64,000 nt of DNA from Clostridium aciditolerans (GTDB lineage Bacteria; Bacillota; Clostridia; Clostridiales; Clostridiaceae), in NCBI RefSeq assembly GCF_016316925.1, contig NZ_JAEEGB010000026.1, positions 233,598 through 297,597 of the forward strand, given 5' to 3'. The first letter of the stretch is position 1. Each line of letters begins with the position of its first letter. A program made the translations under genes and the position numbers. Shown in pieces: positions 27,861 through 36,802 of this stretch. The notes beneath the pieces were generated by a model. The model searched no databases. It was not told the origin of the DNA and saw only the letters and a list, made by a program, of their open reading frames with translations.

Positions 27861-28589
27861 TTATTTTACATCCTTTTTATGTCCTAAGCTTCCATTCCAG
27901 TTTTGCATCTTAGTTTTTAAGTTAGCCTTCATAGTATTAGCTTTATCTTGTGTAAGTTTGCCCTTGCTAACCATCTGATCTATATTTTGTGATTGAGCAT
28001 CAACAATCATAGATCTAAGCTGGTCTGCAGTGACACCTTTTTGACTAGCTAGATCAAAGGCTGTCTTTCCAGACTTTGCAGCATCTTGTATTTGTGCTTT
28101 TGTAAATCCTAATTTACTTTCTAATATTGAATATATTGGGTTAGAATGTCCTTCTTTATGTTCTTTCTGCTTTAAACTTCCATTCCAGTTTTGCATCTTA
28201 GTTTTTAAGTTAGCTTTCATAGTATTAGCTTTATCTTGTGTAAGCTTGCCCTTGCTAACCATCTGATCTATATTTTGTGATTGAGCATCAACAATCATAG
28301 ATCTAAGCTGATCTGCAGTGACACCTTTTTGACTAGCTAAATCAAAGGCTGTCTTTCCAGACTTTGCAGCATCTTGTATTTGTGCTTTTGTAAATCCTAA
28401 TTTACTTTCTAATACTGAGTAGATTGGGTTAGCACCCTCTTTTTTATTCTTCATCTTATGTTCTATCTTAGTTGAATTATTAGCTGCTGTATTATTAGAT
28501 GGTGCAGCTGCATGAACTGTAACAAATCCTGAACCTAATGATACTACAAGAGCTAAAGCTGCCATTACTTTGATATTTCTTTTTACCAT
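27861..28589 (-). CDS. Secreted protein with two near-identical 85-residue repeats
   Basis: About 242 residues from the ATG at 28589 (GGAGG eight bases upstream). Signal peptide (MVKRNIKVMAALALVVSLG, cleavage likely after VHAAA). Two tandem copies follow of a helical unit that begins NPIYS, contains LGFTKAQIQDAAKSGKTAFD and VTADQLRSMIVDAQ, and ends NWNGSL. The sequence AQIQDAAKSGKTAFDLA then GVTADQL resembles the short helical modules of uncharacterised exported Firmicute proteins. No enzyme motif. Function unknown. Confidence 0.75.
   Translation of the reverse strand: MVKRNIKVMAALALVVSLGSGFVTVHAAAPSNNTAANNSTKIEHKMKNKKEGANPIYSVLESKLGFTKAQIQDAAKSGKTAFDLASQKGVTADQLRSMIVDAQSQNIDQMVSKGKLTQDKANTMKANLKTKMQNWNGSLKQKEHKEGHSNPIYSILESKLGFTKAQIQDAAKSGKTAFDLASQKGVTADQLRSMIVDAQSQNIDQMVSKGKLTQDKANTMKANLKTKMQNWNGSLGHKKDVK
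27889..28430. repeat. Tandem duplication of 254 bp inside the secreted-protein gene
   Basis: Copy at 28177-28430 and copy at 27889-28142, equal length, differing at only about eight positions, mostly synonymous, with a 34-bp spacer encoding Lys/Glu/His-rich residues. Confidence 0.85.
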
Positions 28590-28741
28590 TTTAACGACCT
28601 CCAAAAGTTAAATTGAATTTTGATGTTTGATGGAATTTAATAATTAACTTATATATATCATATCCATGATTTGTGACAGCTTAGTGACAACTTTATAGAT
28701 ACATTGTTAATATATTGTAACTAGACAAGTCTTCTGTACTG

Positions 28742-30487
28742 TTAGTTGGAGGAACCCTTTTGAATATTCTTTAATGCTAAAACGAGAGCATCTACATATT
28801 TTTCAACATCAGCATCGGTGGATTTATCGTTTCCAATTCCAATATATACTGATTTGCTAGATAAATCTTGATTGAAATATAACATCCCTTTGTTATAAAA
28901 CACCATATCTGTTTTAACATGGTTTAAGCTTTTAATATTTCCTGAAAGAAGATCAGCAAATTTTTGGTTAGTTTCATAATGTGGACTGCTTTTAGCAAGG
29001 ACAAATTGTATCTTATCAATATAATTATCACCAAATGAATCTCGATGTATATCTAAAAGAATTGTATTAGAATAATTTTTTACATTCTTTGTTATTAGAT
29101 CGCGGGAGCTTTCATATGATTTTACATATTCTTTAGGTATTGGACACTGGATGAACCTACTCTTTAGGCCTTCCTTAACCAGTTTATCATTGATTAATGC
29201 GCCTATATCAGTTACCTTTATACCAGATGGGTAAGTTTCCTCAGGATGGCTATTGTAAATTACTATGTCTGCTGAAAAGGGTTCTAAAGGCTTTGTGTTA
29301 TCATTTGGTAGTGCTTTTATACTAGCTAACAAGTTCCCATCAGATGTGTTATTAACTTTACTTTTAGTAGTGACTGCTGGCACTTCTACTTGTGATGCTT
29401 CAACCTTAGAACTATTTTTATGTGAACTTATGTTTGAAATATTTACGGCAATACCTAATCCGCCTATAATAACGATAATTATAACTCCTAATAATAAACT
29501 CTTAATATTTATTTTCTTATACTTTGAAATCATAATAATCCTCCTCTTTATTTCCGAACTATTCATAACCATTGAAGTAGTGCCTACAAGTCTCCTGCTG
29601 CTTCCACCTAGCTCTAGTACTCTTATTATTGCATTTCCATATTGAAGATTTTCACCTTCCCTTAAACGTGAAATTACTTGAGCATCACAGGAAAATTCAC
29701 AGTCCTGTTTCATCTTATGAAAGCCATACAACAAGATTGGATTGAACCAGTAGATCACAGACAATGAAGTTATAACCCAATTTAGAATTATGTCCTTGTT
29801 TTTCAAGTGAGACAGCTCGTGCATTAATATATACTTAAATTCTTCATCAGAAACATTGTCTGCTATACTGACTGGGATTAATATCTTCGGTTTAATGAAT
29901 CCACATAAAGAGGGAGTGCTTATTTTAGGAGAATATAATATTTCTAACTCAGTTGTTATGTTCATAGAATTCATACAGTTATATAGAATTTCTTTATGGG
30001 TACTGTCTATATCTTTTATAGAAGCTCTAATAATTTCTCCAAGTCTTTTATGTCCTGCAGCTATTACTCCTATCAACAATAAAACTCCAAATATCCATGC
30101 AAAACATAAGGCTTTCTCAATATTAACTTTGTTTTTTGAAGGTATGTTGATAGCTTTGCTAATTACATTTTGGTTTGAGGGCTGAAAAGTGCTTATTGAT
30201 ACTGAAGTATCCAAATCAGTATTTTCAAGTTGTTGTGGCGATTTGATTTGTGTTTCTTTTACAGTGTTCTGTAAATTAAATTTTTGATACATATTAGAAA
30301 GATTTAATGAGGTTTTTGGACCAAAGGGAACTATTAGTTTTATCAATAATATGATCCATATATAATAATGAAAGGTACAATTCAACTTATTTTTGAATAT
30401 CCCTTTGATAATTAATATCATCAGTACAATTAGGCTGCCAATTAAAGATGAAAGTACAACGGTCTCGAAAATATTTATAAAATCCAT
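28742..30487 (-). CDS. M56 (BlaR1/MecR1-like) metallopeptidase fused to a SpoIIP-like domain
   Basis: 581 residues from the ATG at 30487; AAAGG lies nine bases upstream, and the more upstream UUG/AUG sit too close to it. Residues 1-350 form the multi-span M56 peptidase: zinc motif HELSH at 223-227, then WFNP and CEFSCDAQV near 265. After the last span (330-350) comes a linker and, instead of a beta-lactam-sensing domain, a segment resembling SpoIIP peptidoglycan amidase: IYNSHPEETYPSG with His414 and Glu417, a helix with YESSRDLI, and LLDIHRDSFG with His481. Partner of the BlaI repressor five bp upstream. Confidence 0.75.
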   Translation of the reverse strand: MDFINIFETVVLSSLIGSLIVLMILIIKGIFKNKLNCTFHYYIWIILLIKLIVPFGPKTSLNLSNMYQKFNLQNTVKETQIKSPQQLENTDLDTSVSISTFQPSNQNVISKAINIPSKNKVNIEKALCFAWIFGVLLLIGVIAAGHKRLGEIIRASIKDIDSTHKEILYNCMNSMNITTELEILYSPKISTPSLCGFIKPKILIPVSIADNVSDEEFKYILMHELSHLKNKDIILNWVITSLSVIYWFNPILLYGFHKMKQDCEFSCDAQVISRLREGENLQYGNAIIRVLELGGSSRRLVGTTSMVMNSSEIKRRIIMISKYKKINIKSLLLGVIIIVIIGGLGIAVNISNISSHKNSSKVEASQVEVPAVTTKSKVNNTSDGNLLASIKALPNDNTKPLEPFSADIVIYNSHPEETYPSGIKVTDIGALINDKLVKEGLKSRFIQCPIPKEYVKSYESSRDLITKNVKNYSNTILLDIHRDSFGDNYIDKIQFVLAKSSPHYETNQKFADLLSGNIKSLNHVKTDMVFYNKGMLYFNQDLSSKSVYIGIGNDKSTDADVEKYVDALVLALKNIQKGSSN

Positions 30488-30492
30488 ATACA

Positions 30493-30876
30493 TCAACCTT
30501 TCTTTTTATTTGATTGGTTCAGTATGCTTTTTAGTTCTTCTATATCCCTTTCAGATATTTCTTTCGATTCAACAAAGGTCAATAACATAGATTTCATAGA
30601 GCCATTGAATACCCTATCTAGAAATGATTGGCTTTCTAATTTTATACATTCATCTTCTGATATCAAAGGAAAATAAAAATATTCATTACCTGATTTATTA
30701 AACCCAATTACTTTTTTATTTAATAATCTGTTTATTAGACTTTTAACTGTAGCTGGTTTCCATTCACATTTATTCTTTAGTACCTGTATAATGCTCACTG
30801 CTGTAATTTGGGGATTGTTCCATATTATTTTCATTACTTCCCATTCAGCATTTGATATCTTAGGAATTTTACACAT
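30493..30876 (-). CDS. BlaI/MecI-family repressor
   Basis: 127 residues. Winged-helix motif: ISNAEWEVMKIIWNNPQITA at the N-terminus, then WKPATVKSLINRLLNKKVIG near 42. In this family the linked M56 sensor inactivates the repressor on a cell-wall signal. GGAGGAGG site. Two operators in its own promoter suggest autoregulation with the sensor gene. Confidence 0.88.
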   Translation of the reverse strand: MCKIPKISNAEWEVMKIIWNNPQITAVSIIQVLKNKCEWKPATVKSLINRLLNKKVIGFNKSGNEYFYFPLISEDECIKLESQSFLDRVFNGSMKSMLLTFVESKEISERDIEELKSILNQSNKKKG

Positions 30877-30891
30877 TATTACCCTCCTCCG

Positions 30892-30905
30892 ATTACAATT
30901 GTAAT
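30892..30905. promoter_or_regulatory. BlaI-type operator 1
   Basis: Perfect palindrome ATTACAATTGTAAT (TACA-N2-TGTA core), directly upstream of the repressor SD. Confidence 0.75.
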
Positions 30906-30915
30906 TTATAATTTA

Positions 30916-30944
30916 AGTTTACAACTGTAATCGGAAATAGTCAA
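30916..30944 (-). promoter_or_regulatory. Promoter with embedded BlaI operator 2
   Basis: Minus-strand TTGACT (30939-30944), 17 bp, TAAACT (30916-30921). The spacer holds GATTACAGTTGTAA (TACA-N2-TGTA), so the repressor would block the promoter directly. Confidence 0.7.
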
Positions 30945-31150
30945 TATAAATTTGTATTATTTTTACATTTTTATTAGACAATAAACATTTACTATTGGAG
31001 CATAGAAAATAAACTTGACGCATAAATTATTATATTTAAATTTACTGGAGATTAAAATACTAGAAAAATATGATCTTATTACCTACTACCTGGATAATGA
31101 ATAAATTGAATATAGGCGTAAATACTATAGGAATAGAATATTCTTTACAA

Positions 31151-31190
31151 ACCAACAACTTTATATTATAATCAAGTTGTTGGTTTTTTT
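31151..31190 (+). terminator. Terminator or attenuator upstream of ceo
   Basis: Eleven-bp stem ACCAACAACTT / AAGTTGTTGGT followed by TTTTTTT. No gene precedes it on the plus strand within 250 bp, so it may end a short leader RNA of ceo. The rest of 30945-31289 shows no gene. Confidence 0.65.
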
Positions 31191-31289
31191 AAGGTTAGAG
31201 TGTAGAACCTACTATCAAAAATTTATTTATGAATATCAAATAAATTTTATAACAAAATTTCACTAAATTAAGATGGGAGGTATACAAAT

Positions 31290-32225
31290 ATGAAATTAGG
31301 TTTTATAATTCCAAGTTTTCCTAACGAACGCCGGGTAGCTTTATTGCCTGAACATGTAGATAATTTTAATAACGAACTTATAATAGAGCATAATTTTGGA
31401 ATGAGCTTAGGTATAAGTGATGAAAGTTATGAAGCAGTAGGCTGCAAAATTGCATCTCGAGAAGAAATCTTTTTAAATTGTGATGCGATATTTTCTCTAA
31501 AACTCATTGGCGAAGAAGATTATAAATACTTAAGGAAAAACCAGATGATAATTGGCTGGACCCATCCATTCGGATCCGGAAAAAAATTCATGGAAGAGCA
31601 AGCTAATATTAAAGATTTAATTATAGTGGATCTAGACAACGTACATCCTACTGTTTATTACAAAAACACAGCTAAAAGAATCGACTGGATTAGACCAAAC
31701 TTCGTAAAAGATAACAGTTTTATCGCTGGTTATTCTTCTACTCTACACGCTTTACTTAACTTTGGTGATATTCCTAATAGCAATACCAACATTGCCATAC
31801 TAGGATCAGGTAATGTGTCTCAAGGAGCATTTTGTGCTATTTCTAAATTTAGCAATAATATTACGCTATTTTATAGAAAGACTATGGATGAGTTCATAAA
31901 CTCTTGTCATAAGTTTGATATTATAATAAACGGCATCGAGTTAGATAAGGATGGTTTGCACATATTAACTCTAGATGATCAAAAAAGATTAAAGAAAAAC
32001 TGTTTAATAATTGATGCAGCAGCAAATGCAGGTAAAGCAATTGAAGGAAGTGTAAATACTTCACTAAATGACCCAATATATAAAAAGGGTAACGTTTACT
32101 ATTACGTAGTAAATAATTCACCTTCAATTTTATTTAGGCAAGTTAGTTCAAAAATAAGTAAAGCTTTTAGCGAAAATGTTTATAAAAAAGATGTTAAAAT
32201 ATTTAAAGACTTAGTAATGAAATAG
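31290..32225 (+). CDS. ceo: N5-(carboxyethyl)ornithine synthase
   Basis: 311 residues. Collinear with the lactococcal enzyme as I recall it: N-terminal FPNERRVALLP, central FSLKLIGEEDY, MIIGWTHPFGSGKKFM, the Rossmann loop IAILGSGNVSQGAF near 168, FYRKTMDEF, and IIDAAANAGKAIEG. It reductively condenses pyruvate with the side-chain amino group of ornithine (or lysine) using NADPH. Related to alanine dehydrogenase. GGGAGG site. Single-gene unit between two hairpins. Confidence 0.85.
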   Translation: MKLGFIIPSFPNERRVALLPEHVDNFNNELIIEHNFGMSLGISDESYEAVGCKIASREEIFLNCDAIFSLKLIGEEDYKYLRKNQMIIGWTHPFGSGKKFMEEQANIKDLIIVDLDNVHPTVYYKNTAKRIDWIRPNFVKDNSFIAGYSSTLHALLNFGDIPNSNTNIAILGSGNVSQGAFCAISKFSNNITLFYRKTMDEFINSCHKFDIIINGIELDKDGLHILTLDDQKRLKKNCLIIDAAANAGKAIEGSVNTSLNDPIYKKGNVYYYVVNNSPSILFRQVSSKISKAFSENVYKKDVKIFKDLVMK

Positions 32226-32238
32226 AATCCCTATAAAC

Positions 32239-32283
32239 AGAAACTAGAGTATCTATAATACTAATTTAGATACTCTAGTTTCT
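32239..32283. terminator. Bidirectional hairpin terminator, repeat copy B
   Basis: Arms AGAAACTAGAGTATC / GATACTCTAGTTTCT around loop TATAATACTAATTTA, then GTTTTTT on the plus strand. Sister of the hairpin at 23464-23508. Confidence 0.85.
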
Positions 32284-32331
32284 GTTTTTTAACATACACA
32301 TTGACTATTTTAATATTTTATAGAATAAACA

Positions 32332-34290
32332 CTATTTTAACTGTTTATAAATACTTCCATTTAATAATCTTATAATCGTAAAAATAATTAAGCATCCTAT
32401 AACTGTAACAACAGCATAAACTCCTAAGGCAATATTATTGGGATGACTAAGTAATGCATAAATACTTTTATTATTATCAACAATCTTTCTGCCTTGAAGA
32501 TTATTGTAATAATCAGGAATCCTTGAAACACCCTCTATCTTAACAAAGGACTTAAGATATTCTGCAATTGCTGTCCATTCCTTTATTTCATTATTATGAC
32601 CACTAATATTATCATTAATAATCTGAGCTTCAAAATCAGTGATAGGCTTACCATCTTTAGTTTTAGAAACAATTTTTAATAATCCAAAAGACTTTTGTCC
32701 TACAACTGAAAGCATCTGAGCAGAATATAAACCTGCCACAACACGATATAATTTTTTGTCATCTATTTTCTCATATGTACCATCTGATTTTTGTAGTACG
32801 GCATTTGTAACTCTATTAAAAATCATTCTATTAGGATTAAAAGTATAGCTAATACCTGACATATAGAGTTGTGTACCGCTCATTATTGGTGAAATAGATG
32901 CATCTATCTCACAAAGCGTCTTTAACTCTTTACCCGTTAAATAAGCGGAAGTTAAAGGATAGCCTGCAATGCCATCTTTACCTATTCCTAAAGAACTTAC
33001 AGCAAAAACATCCGCTACAGTAATGTCACCTTTTACAAATGACTCTCGTATTGTACCTGATGGCACAATAGCAACATCAACAGGATCATAATTTAAACCT
33101 TCTGCTTTCCGTACAGCATACCTATAAGCATCACTAATAAGATTTCCCAAAGGCTCTTCTCCTTGTTTACTGCCTATTTCTGATGAAGCTGTAAAATTAA
33201 AATCCGTTTTTGCTAACACTTCATCAAATTTTAATCCAAAATTATTTAAATATTTCTGCTGTACTAAACTTTTAAAACTTCTTATTTTATTGGAAATATT
33301 AGCATCTTCTACTAGATTAGAATCTATTTGCTTAAGATTATAGCTATTAAGTTTCCAACGTTTTTTTGCATTTTGTGAAATTTTCATAACACCTAAGTTT
33401 TCAGCATATTTTCCACATGAAGCAATTATAGTGTTTCCAATCACAATAGGCTCTGTTAATTTTGAATGGGTATGTCCACTTATTATAACATCAATTTCTG
33501 GAACCTTTTTTGCTAATATTTCATCCTCAGATTTTGACTTATCTTTGTTTGTACCAGAATGTGATAGACAAATAATAAGGTCTACCTTTTCTTTTTGTTT
33601 TAAGATATTAACTACTCTTTTGGCATTTTTAGCAGCATCAGTAAACTTAACCTCAGACATAGGTGCATCGGAGGCTGCATCTTTTCCCATTAAACCGAAA
33701 ACACCAATTTTGATACCATCACGTTCTATTACAGTATAATCTTTTACACCATACTCTTTAGCAGCTTCTTTCAAATTTGAAAGTGATTCAGTTAAATTTC
33801 CATTCTTGTCTTTTGGGAATGTCATGTTAGCTTGTACAATTTGTGGTAACTTATCACCACTTTTAACTGCAGCCTTTAAGCTTTTAGTAACTCCTTCCGA
33901 TCTAAAATCGAATTCATGGTTTCCAAGAGTTGTAACATCATAACCTAGCTCCCCTAATATTCTAAGCTGGGGAGCATCACTAGCATATATGGATTGAAAA
34001 AGTGTTCCCATAGAAAAATCTCCTGCATCTATTAATATAGAATTTGGATCTCTTTCCTTTTCGGCATCTATAGCGCTCTTCAACTGCGCATATCCACCTA
34101 ATTGCAAAATTTTATCATCTTGTTTAACCTTAGAAGGAAGAAAGTGATCGTGCATATCATGGGTAAAAAGTATAGTCAAGTTTTTTTCATTTTCTTCTGC
34201 AAAAACTTTAATTACATTAGAGGGTTGTATAATTGTAATTACAAGTCCCACACAAATTATTCTCAAAAATTTCTCTAAATGATTTTTCAA
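32332..34290 (-). CDS. Membrane-anchored 5'-nucleotidase/metallophosphatase
   Basis: 652 residues from a UUG start six bases after GGAGG. Signal peptide (about 1-31); metallophosphatase domain with FTHDMHDHF near 44, DAGDFSMGT near 91, LGNHEFDF near 121, SHSG and GHTH near 245-273; 5'-nucleotidase C-terminal domain about 345-570; C-terminal membrane span (about 625-648) as anchor. It hydrolyses extracellular nucleotides or related phosphoesters. Convergent with ceo. Confidence 0.88.
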   Translation of the reverse strand: MKNHLEKFLRIICVGLVITIIQPSNVIKVFAEENEKNLTILFTHDMHDHFLPSKVKQDDKILQLGGYAQLKSAIDAEKERDPNSILIDAGDFSMGTLFQSIYASDAPQLRILGELGYDVTTLGNHEFDFRSEGVTKSLKAAVKSGDKLPQIVQANMTFPKDKNGNLTESLSNLKEAAKEYGVKDYTVIERDGIKIGVFGLMGKDAASDAPMSEVKFTDAAKNAKRVVNILKQKEKVDLIICLSHSGTNKDKSKSEDEILAKKVPEIDVIISGHTHSKLTEPIVIGNTIIASCGKYAENLGVMKISQNAKKRWKLNSYNLKQIDSNLVEDANISNKIRSFKSLVQQKYLNNFGLKFDEVLAKTDFNFTASSEIGSKQGEEPLGNLISDAYRYAVRKAEGLNYDPVDVAIVPSGTIRESFVKGDITVADVFAVSSLGIGKDGIAGYPLTSAYLTGKELKTLCEIDASISPIMSGTQLYMSGISYTFNPNRMIFNRVTNAVLQKSDGTYEKIDDKKLYRVVAGLYSAQMLSVVGQKSFGLLKIVSKTKDGKPITDFEAQIINDNISGHNNEIKEWTAIAEYLKSFVKIEGVSRIPDYYNNLQGRKIVDNNKSIYALLSHPNNIALGVYAVVTVIGCLIIFTIIRLLNGSIYKQLK

Positions 34291-34316
34291 AGTATACCTC
34301 CATCGATGCTTAATTA

Positions 34317-35573
34317 TTAATATTTTTTACTTAATAATTTATCTAAGTATATTGATTTCATTTGTTTGCTTGCCATAGCTCGCTTAATAGGCGTAAGCTT
34401 TAAAATAGCTGACAAAACTGCTGCCATAGCTCTATGACTAGACAATGCCTTATTATCGAAAATGAGCTCCTGAAGCTGACCTTTTTCAATAGCTTGCAGC
34501 ACTATCCTGTGAGTTGTATTAGCTGGAGTTATTATCTCCTTTTCTCTATGCTTAAGATATATGCTTTTTTTATGACAGTTTCTAACACATATACCACAGC
34601 CAAGGCATATATTTTCATCAACTTTGGCTTTTTTAGATAGAGGATCAACCTTTATAGCATCTATAGGACATGCCCTTGAGCATTTGCCGCAGCCTATACA
34701 GCTATCCTCTACAACTTGTGGAAGAAATGCAGTAGTCTGAATAGGATTTAAGTACCCAAATTGTTTAATTGCCCGCATACCTTCACAGCAGCAACCACAA
34801 CAGTTGCAAAGAAATACTGATCCATCCCTAACATTCTCGCCGCATTGTACTAAATTATAATCATATGCCATATTTAATATTTCCAAACCTTCGGCTGCCT
34901 CTATTGCTCTACCATAGCCATGTTTACTTAGGGTATATGCACTGTCTCCAAAGGTTAAACAAACATCCATTGGAGCACTACAGGCTTTCCCTAGGTGCTC
35001 CATCTTATGTCTGCAAAAGCACATACTCGCAGTTATAAATTTGGCATTTTTAATTACATTACTAGCTCTATCATAATCCATTATCTCTAGTTGATTTTGA
35101 TTTGAAAGAACACCCTCCTGTACAAAAACTTTTCCAAACCTTGTTTCAGTACCCAAAAATAAATCTTTAATGAAGTCCTCTTCTACATTTAAATATTGAA
35201 AATAAAGTTCTGATAAAGTCTTTTGATCAATATCATCTCTAGTTCTCATAAGAGAAAACTCAAAAAAACCAATCATTGGAGGCGGAAGGCAGTACTCTTT
35301 TTTACCATCATAATCAACATCTAAAAGTATAGCTCTCGAAGCAAGCTTTTGGAGAATGCTTTCAGTTTGAACTTCATCCATTTTCCAAATATGACTTGCA
35401 GTTTTAACTGTAAAGGGCTTAATAGGGAGCATTGCTACAAGCTCTGCCTCTTTTTCAGTAAAGAGCATGCTTAATATCTTATATAATGTTTTTGATGGCG
35501 GTGCTCCCTGTGGAAATCTATTAATTCTTTCCTCTAACCTCTTATAGGCTTCTCTATTCGAAATATGTGACAC
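34317..35573 (-). CDS. 4Fe-4S dicluster protein with N-terminal winged-helix-like region
   Basis: 418 residues from a GUG start (GAGAAGGG upstream). The first 110 residues look like a helical/winged domain (KPFTVKTASHIWKMDEVQTE). Cysteines follow: CFCRHKME, CSAPMDVC, CNCCGCCCEG, then a bacterial ferredoxin domain CIGCGKCSRACP and CLGCGICVRNC near 292-330. Soluble. It is 95 bp downstream of a BlaI-type repressor, which probably controls it. Electron partner unknown. Confidence 0.75.
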   Translation of the reverse strand: MSHISNREAYKRLEERINRFPQGAPPSKTLYKILSMLFTEKEAELVAMLPIKPFTVKTASHIWKMDEVQTESILQKLASRAILLDVDYDGKKEYCLPPPMIGFFEFSLMRTRDDIDQKTLSELYFQYLNVEEDFIKDLFLGTETRFGKVFVQEGVLSNQNQLEIMDYDRASNVIKNAKFITASMCFCRHKMEHLGKACSAPMDVCLTFGDSAYTLSKHGYGRAIEAAEGLEILNMAYDYNLVQCGENVRDGSVFLCNCCGCCCEGMRAIKQFGYLNPIQTTAFLPQVVEDSCIGCGKCSRACPIDAIKVDPLSKKAKVDENICLGCGICVRNCHKKSIYLKHREKEIITPANTTHRIVLQAIEKGQLQELIFDNKALSSHRAMAAVLSAILKLTPIKRAMASKQMKSIYLDKLLSKKY

Positions 35574-35668
35574 ATTCTCACAGCCCTTCTCTAAATTATT
35601 ACTATGTCAGTTGAATTATTTTGCCTTTTTTTCTTATTGATATGCCTGTTTGCTCTAATGCTCCATCA

Positions 35669-36031
35669 TTACTCCTCCTTATAGCTATCAATGAGCTTCT
35701 TCAATTCCTCAGCATCAGTCTTTGACAGCTTTTTGCCACTCATAAAGCTTGCAATAAATTGAGGCAGTGATCCACCAAAGTTTTTTTCTAAAAACTGCTC
35801 ACTCTCAAATTTCTGCACTTGTTCCCTTTTTACAATAGCAGTAACAATGGAGTCTTGATTCCTTAATATTTCTCTCTGGCATAGTTTTTTTAAGACTGTA
35901 TAGGTTGTAGATTTCTTCCATCCAAGCTCTTCGTTGCAAAGCTTTACAAGTTCTCCCGAGCCTAATGGCTCATTTTCCCAAACAATGTTTGCAAAACGGC
36001 ATTCACTTTCGCAAAGATTAAATCTATCCAT
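35669..36031 (-). CDS. BlaI/MecI-family repressor paired with an Fe-S protein
   Basis: About 120 residues from the ATG at 36031 (GGAGG six bases upstream); the longer reading adds an unlikely 24-residue leader. Winged helix with CRFANIVWENEPLGSGELVK, then WKKSTTYTVLKKLCQREI. Unlike the repressor at 30493 there is no M56 sensor next to it; the downstream gene is the dicluster Fe-S protein. Operator-like palindrome in its promoter. Confidence 0.85.
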   Translation of the reverse strand: MDRFNLCESECRFANIVWENEPLGSGELVKLCNEELGWKKSTTYTVLKKLCQREILRNQDSIVTAIVKREQVQKFESEQFLEKNFGGSLPQFIASFMSGKKLSKTDAEELKKLIDSYKEE

Positions 36032-36046
36032 TATATACCTCCAATG

Positions 36047-36091
36047 GTCTATAATTACAAATTCACTTATTAATAGTCTATTACTATAGAC
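36047..36091. promoter_or_regulatory. Operator region of the second BlaI-type repressor
   Basis: Perfect palindrome GTCTAT-TACT-ATAGAC (36076-36091) plus a further GTCTAT half-site at 36047-36052 near the SD. Differs from the TACA-N2-TGTA sites at 30892-30930, implying distinct specificity. Confidence 0.55.
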
Positions 36092-36276
36092 CAATTGTGT
36101 CAAGTTCTATATAGGATTATAAGACCGAAAGTTAGTTTCCCTATAGTGGTCAAATTTATTTACCGAATCTATATAAAGCTGAAATTAGATGTGTAAATCT
36201 CACCCCCAGTCATTTTTACATAATTCTTAAAATTATGATATACTATAATCACTACTAAATGGGGGTAAAGAGAATA

Positions 36277-36768
36277 ATGAGGGAAAAAGTATATTTAGAA
36301 AAATTTGCTGCTGAGGATTTTGATAAATATTATAAATTAGTTGGCAGTGAAGAGGTAATGGCAATGATTACTGAACGAGCAATTCCTTTAGATGAAGCGA
36401 GAGGAAATTATAATTATCTTTTGAATAACAATGAATTACATAAGTCCTTTGGCAGTTTCAAAGTACTCGAATTAAAAACTAATAATTTTATTGGTTTAGG
36501 TAAATTAAAAGTTGAAGAAATGAATTCTAAAAAAGCAGAGCTTGGATATATGTTATTGCCTGAGTATTGGGGTAAAGGGATTGGTAATGAAGTTGCTAGA
36601 CTTCTGGTTAAAAAAGCAAAAGAAGAAAAACAATTAAACAGAATTACTGCGATTATAGACCCTAATAATATTCCTTCTAGAAAAATTTTGATTAATAATG
36701 GATTTGTCTCAGATAAAATATGTGAAATAGATGGCTTACCAGGAGAAATATTAAGCATGAAAATATAG
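36277..36768 (+). CDS. GNAT-family acetyltransferase
   Basis: About 163 residues from the ATG at 36277 (AAAGAG upstream; a start 18 bases earlier is possible). RimJ/RimL-like: LGYMLLPEYWGKGIGNEVARL near 95 carries the acetyl-CoA loop, followed by RITAIIDPNNIPSRKILINN. Substrate unknown. A plausible promoter TTTACA-18-TATACT precedes it. Confidence 0.85.
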   Translation: MREKVYLEKFAAEDFDKYYKLVGSEEVMAMITERAIPLDEARGNYNYLLNNNELHKSFGSFKVLELKTNNFIGLGKLKVEEMNSKKAELGYMLLPEYWGKGIGNEVARLLVKKAKEEKQLNRITAIIDPNNIPSRKILINNGFVSDKICEIDGLPGEILSMKI

Positions 36769-36802
36769 AAACCATCACTACTATAAAGAGGGGATAGAAG
36801 TT

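Noticed and set aside
30493-30876. Beta-lactamase regulation by the BlaI/M56 pair
   Set aside because: No beta-lactamase or PBP gene nearby and the sensor lacks the penicillin-binding domain.
31070-31171. 32-codon plus-strand frame ahead of ceo
   Set aside because: No SD, and it ends inside the terminator stem.
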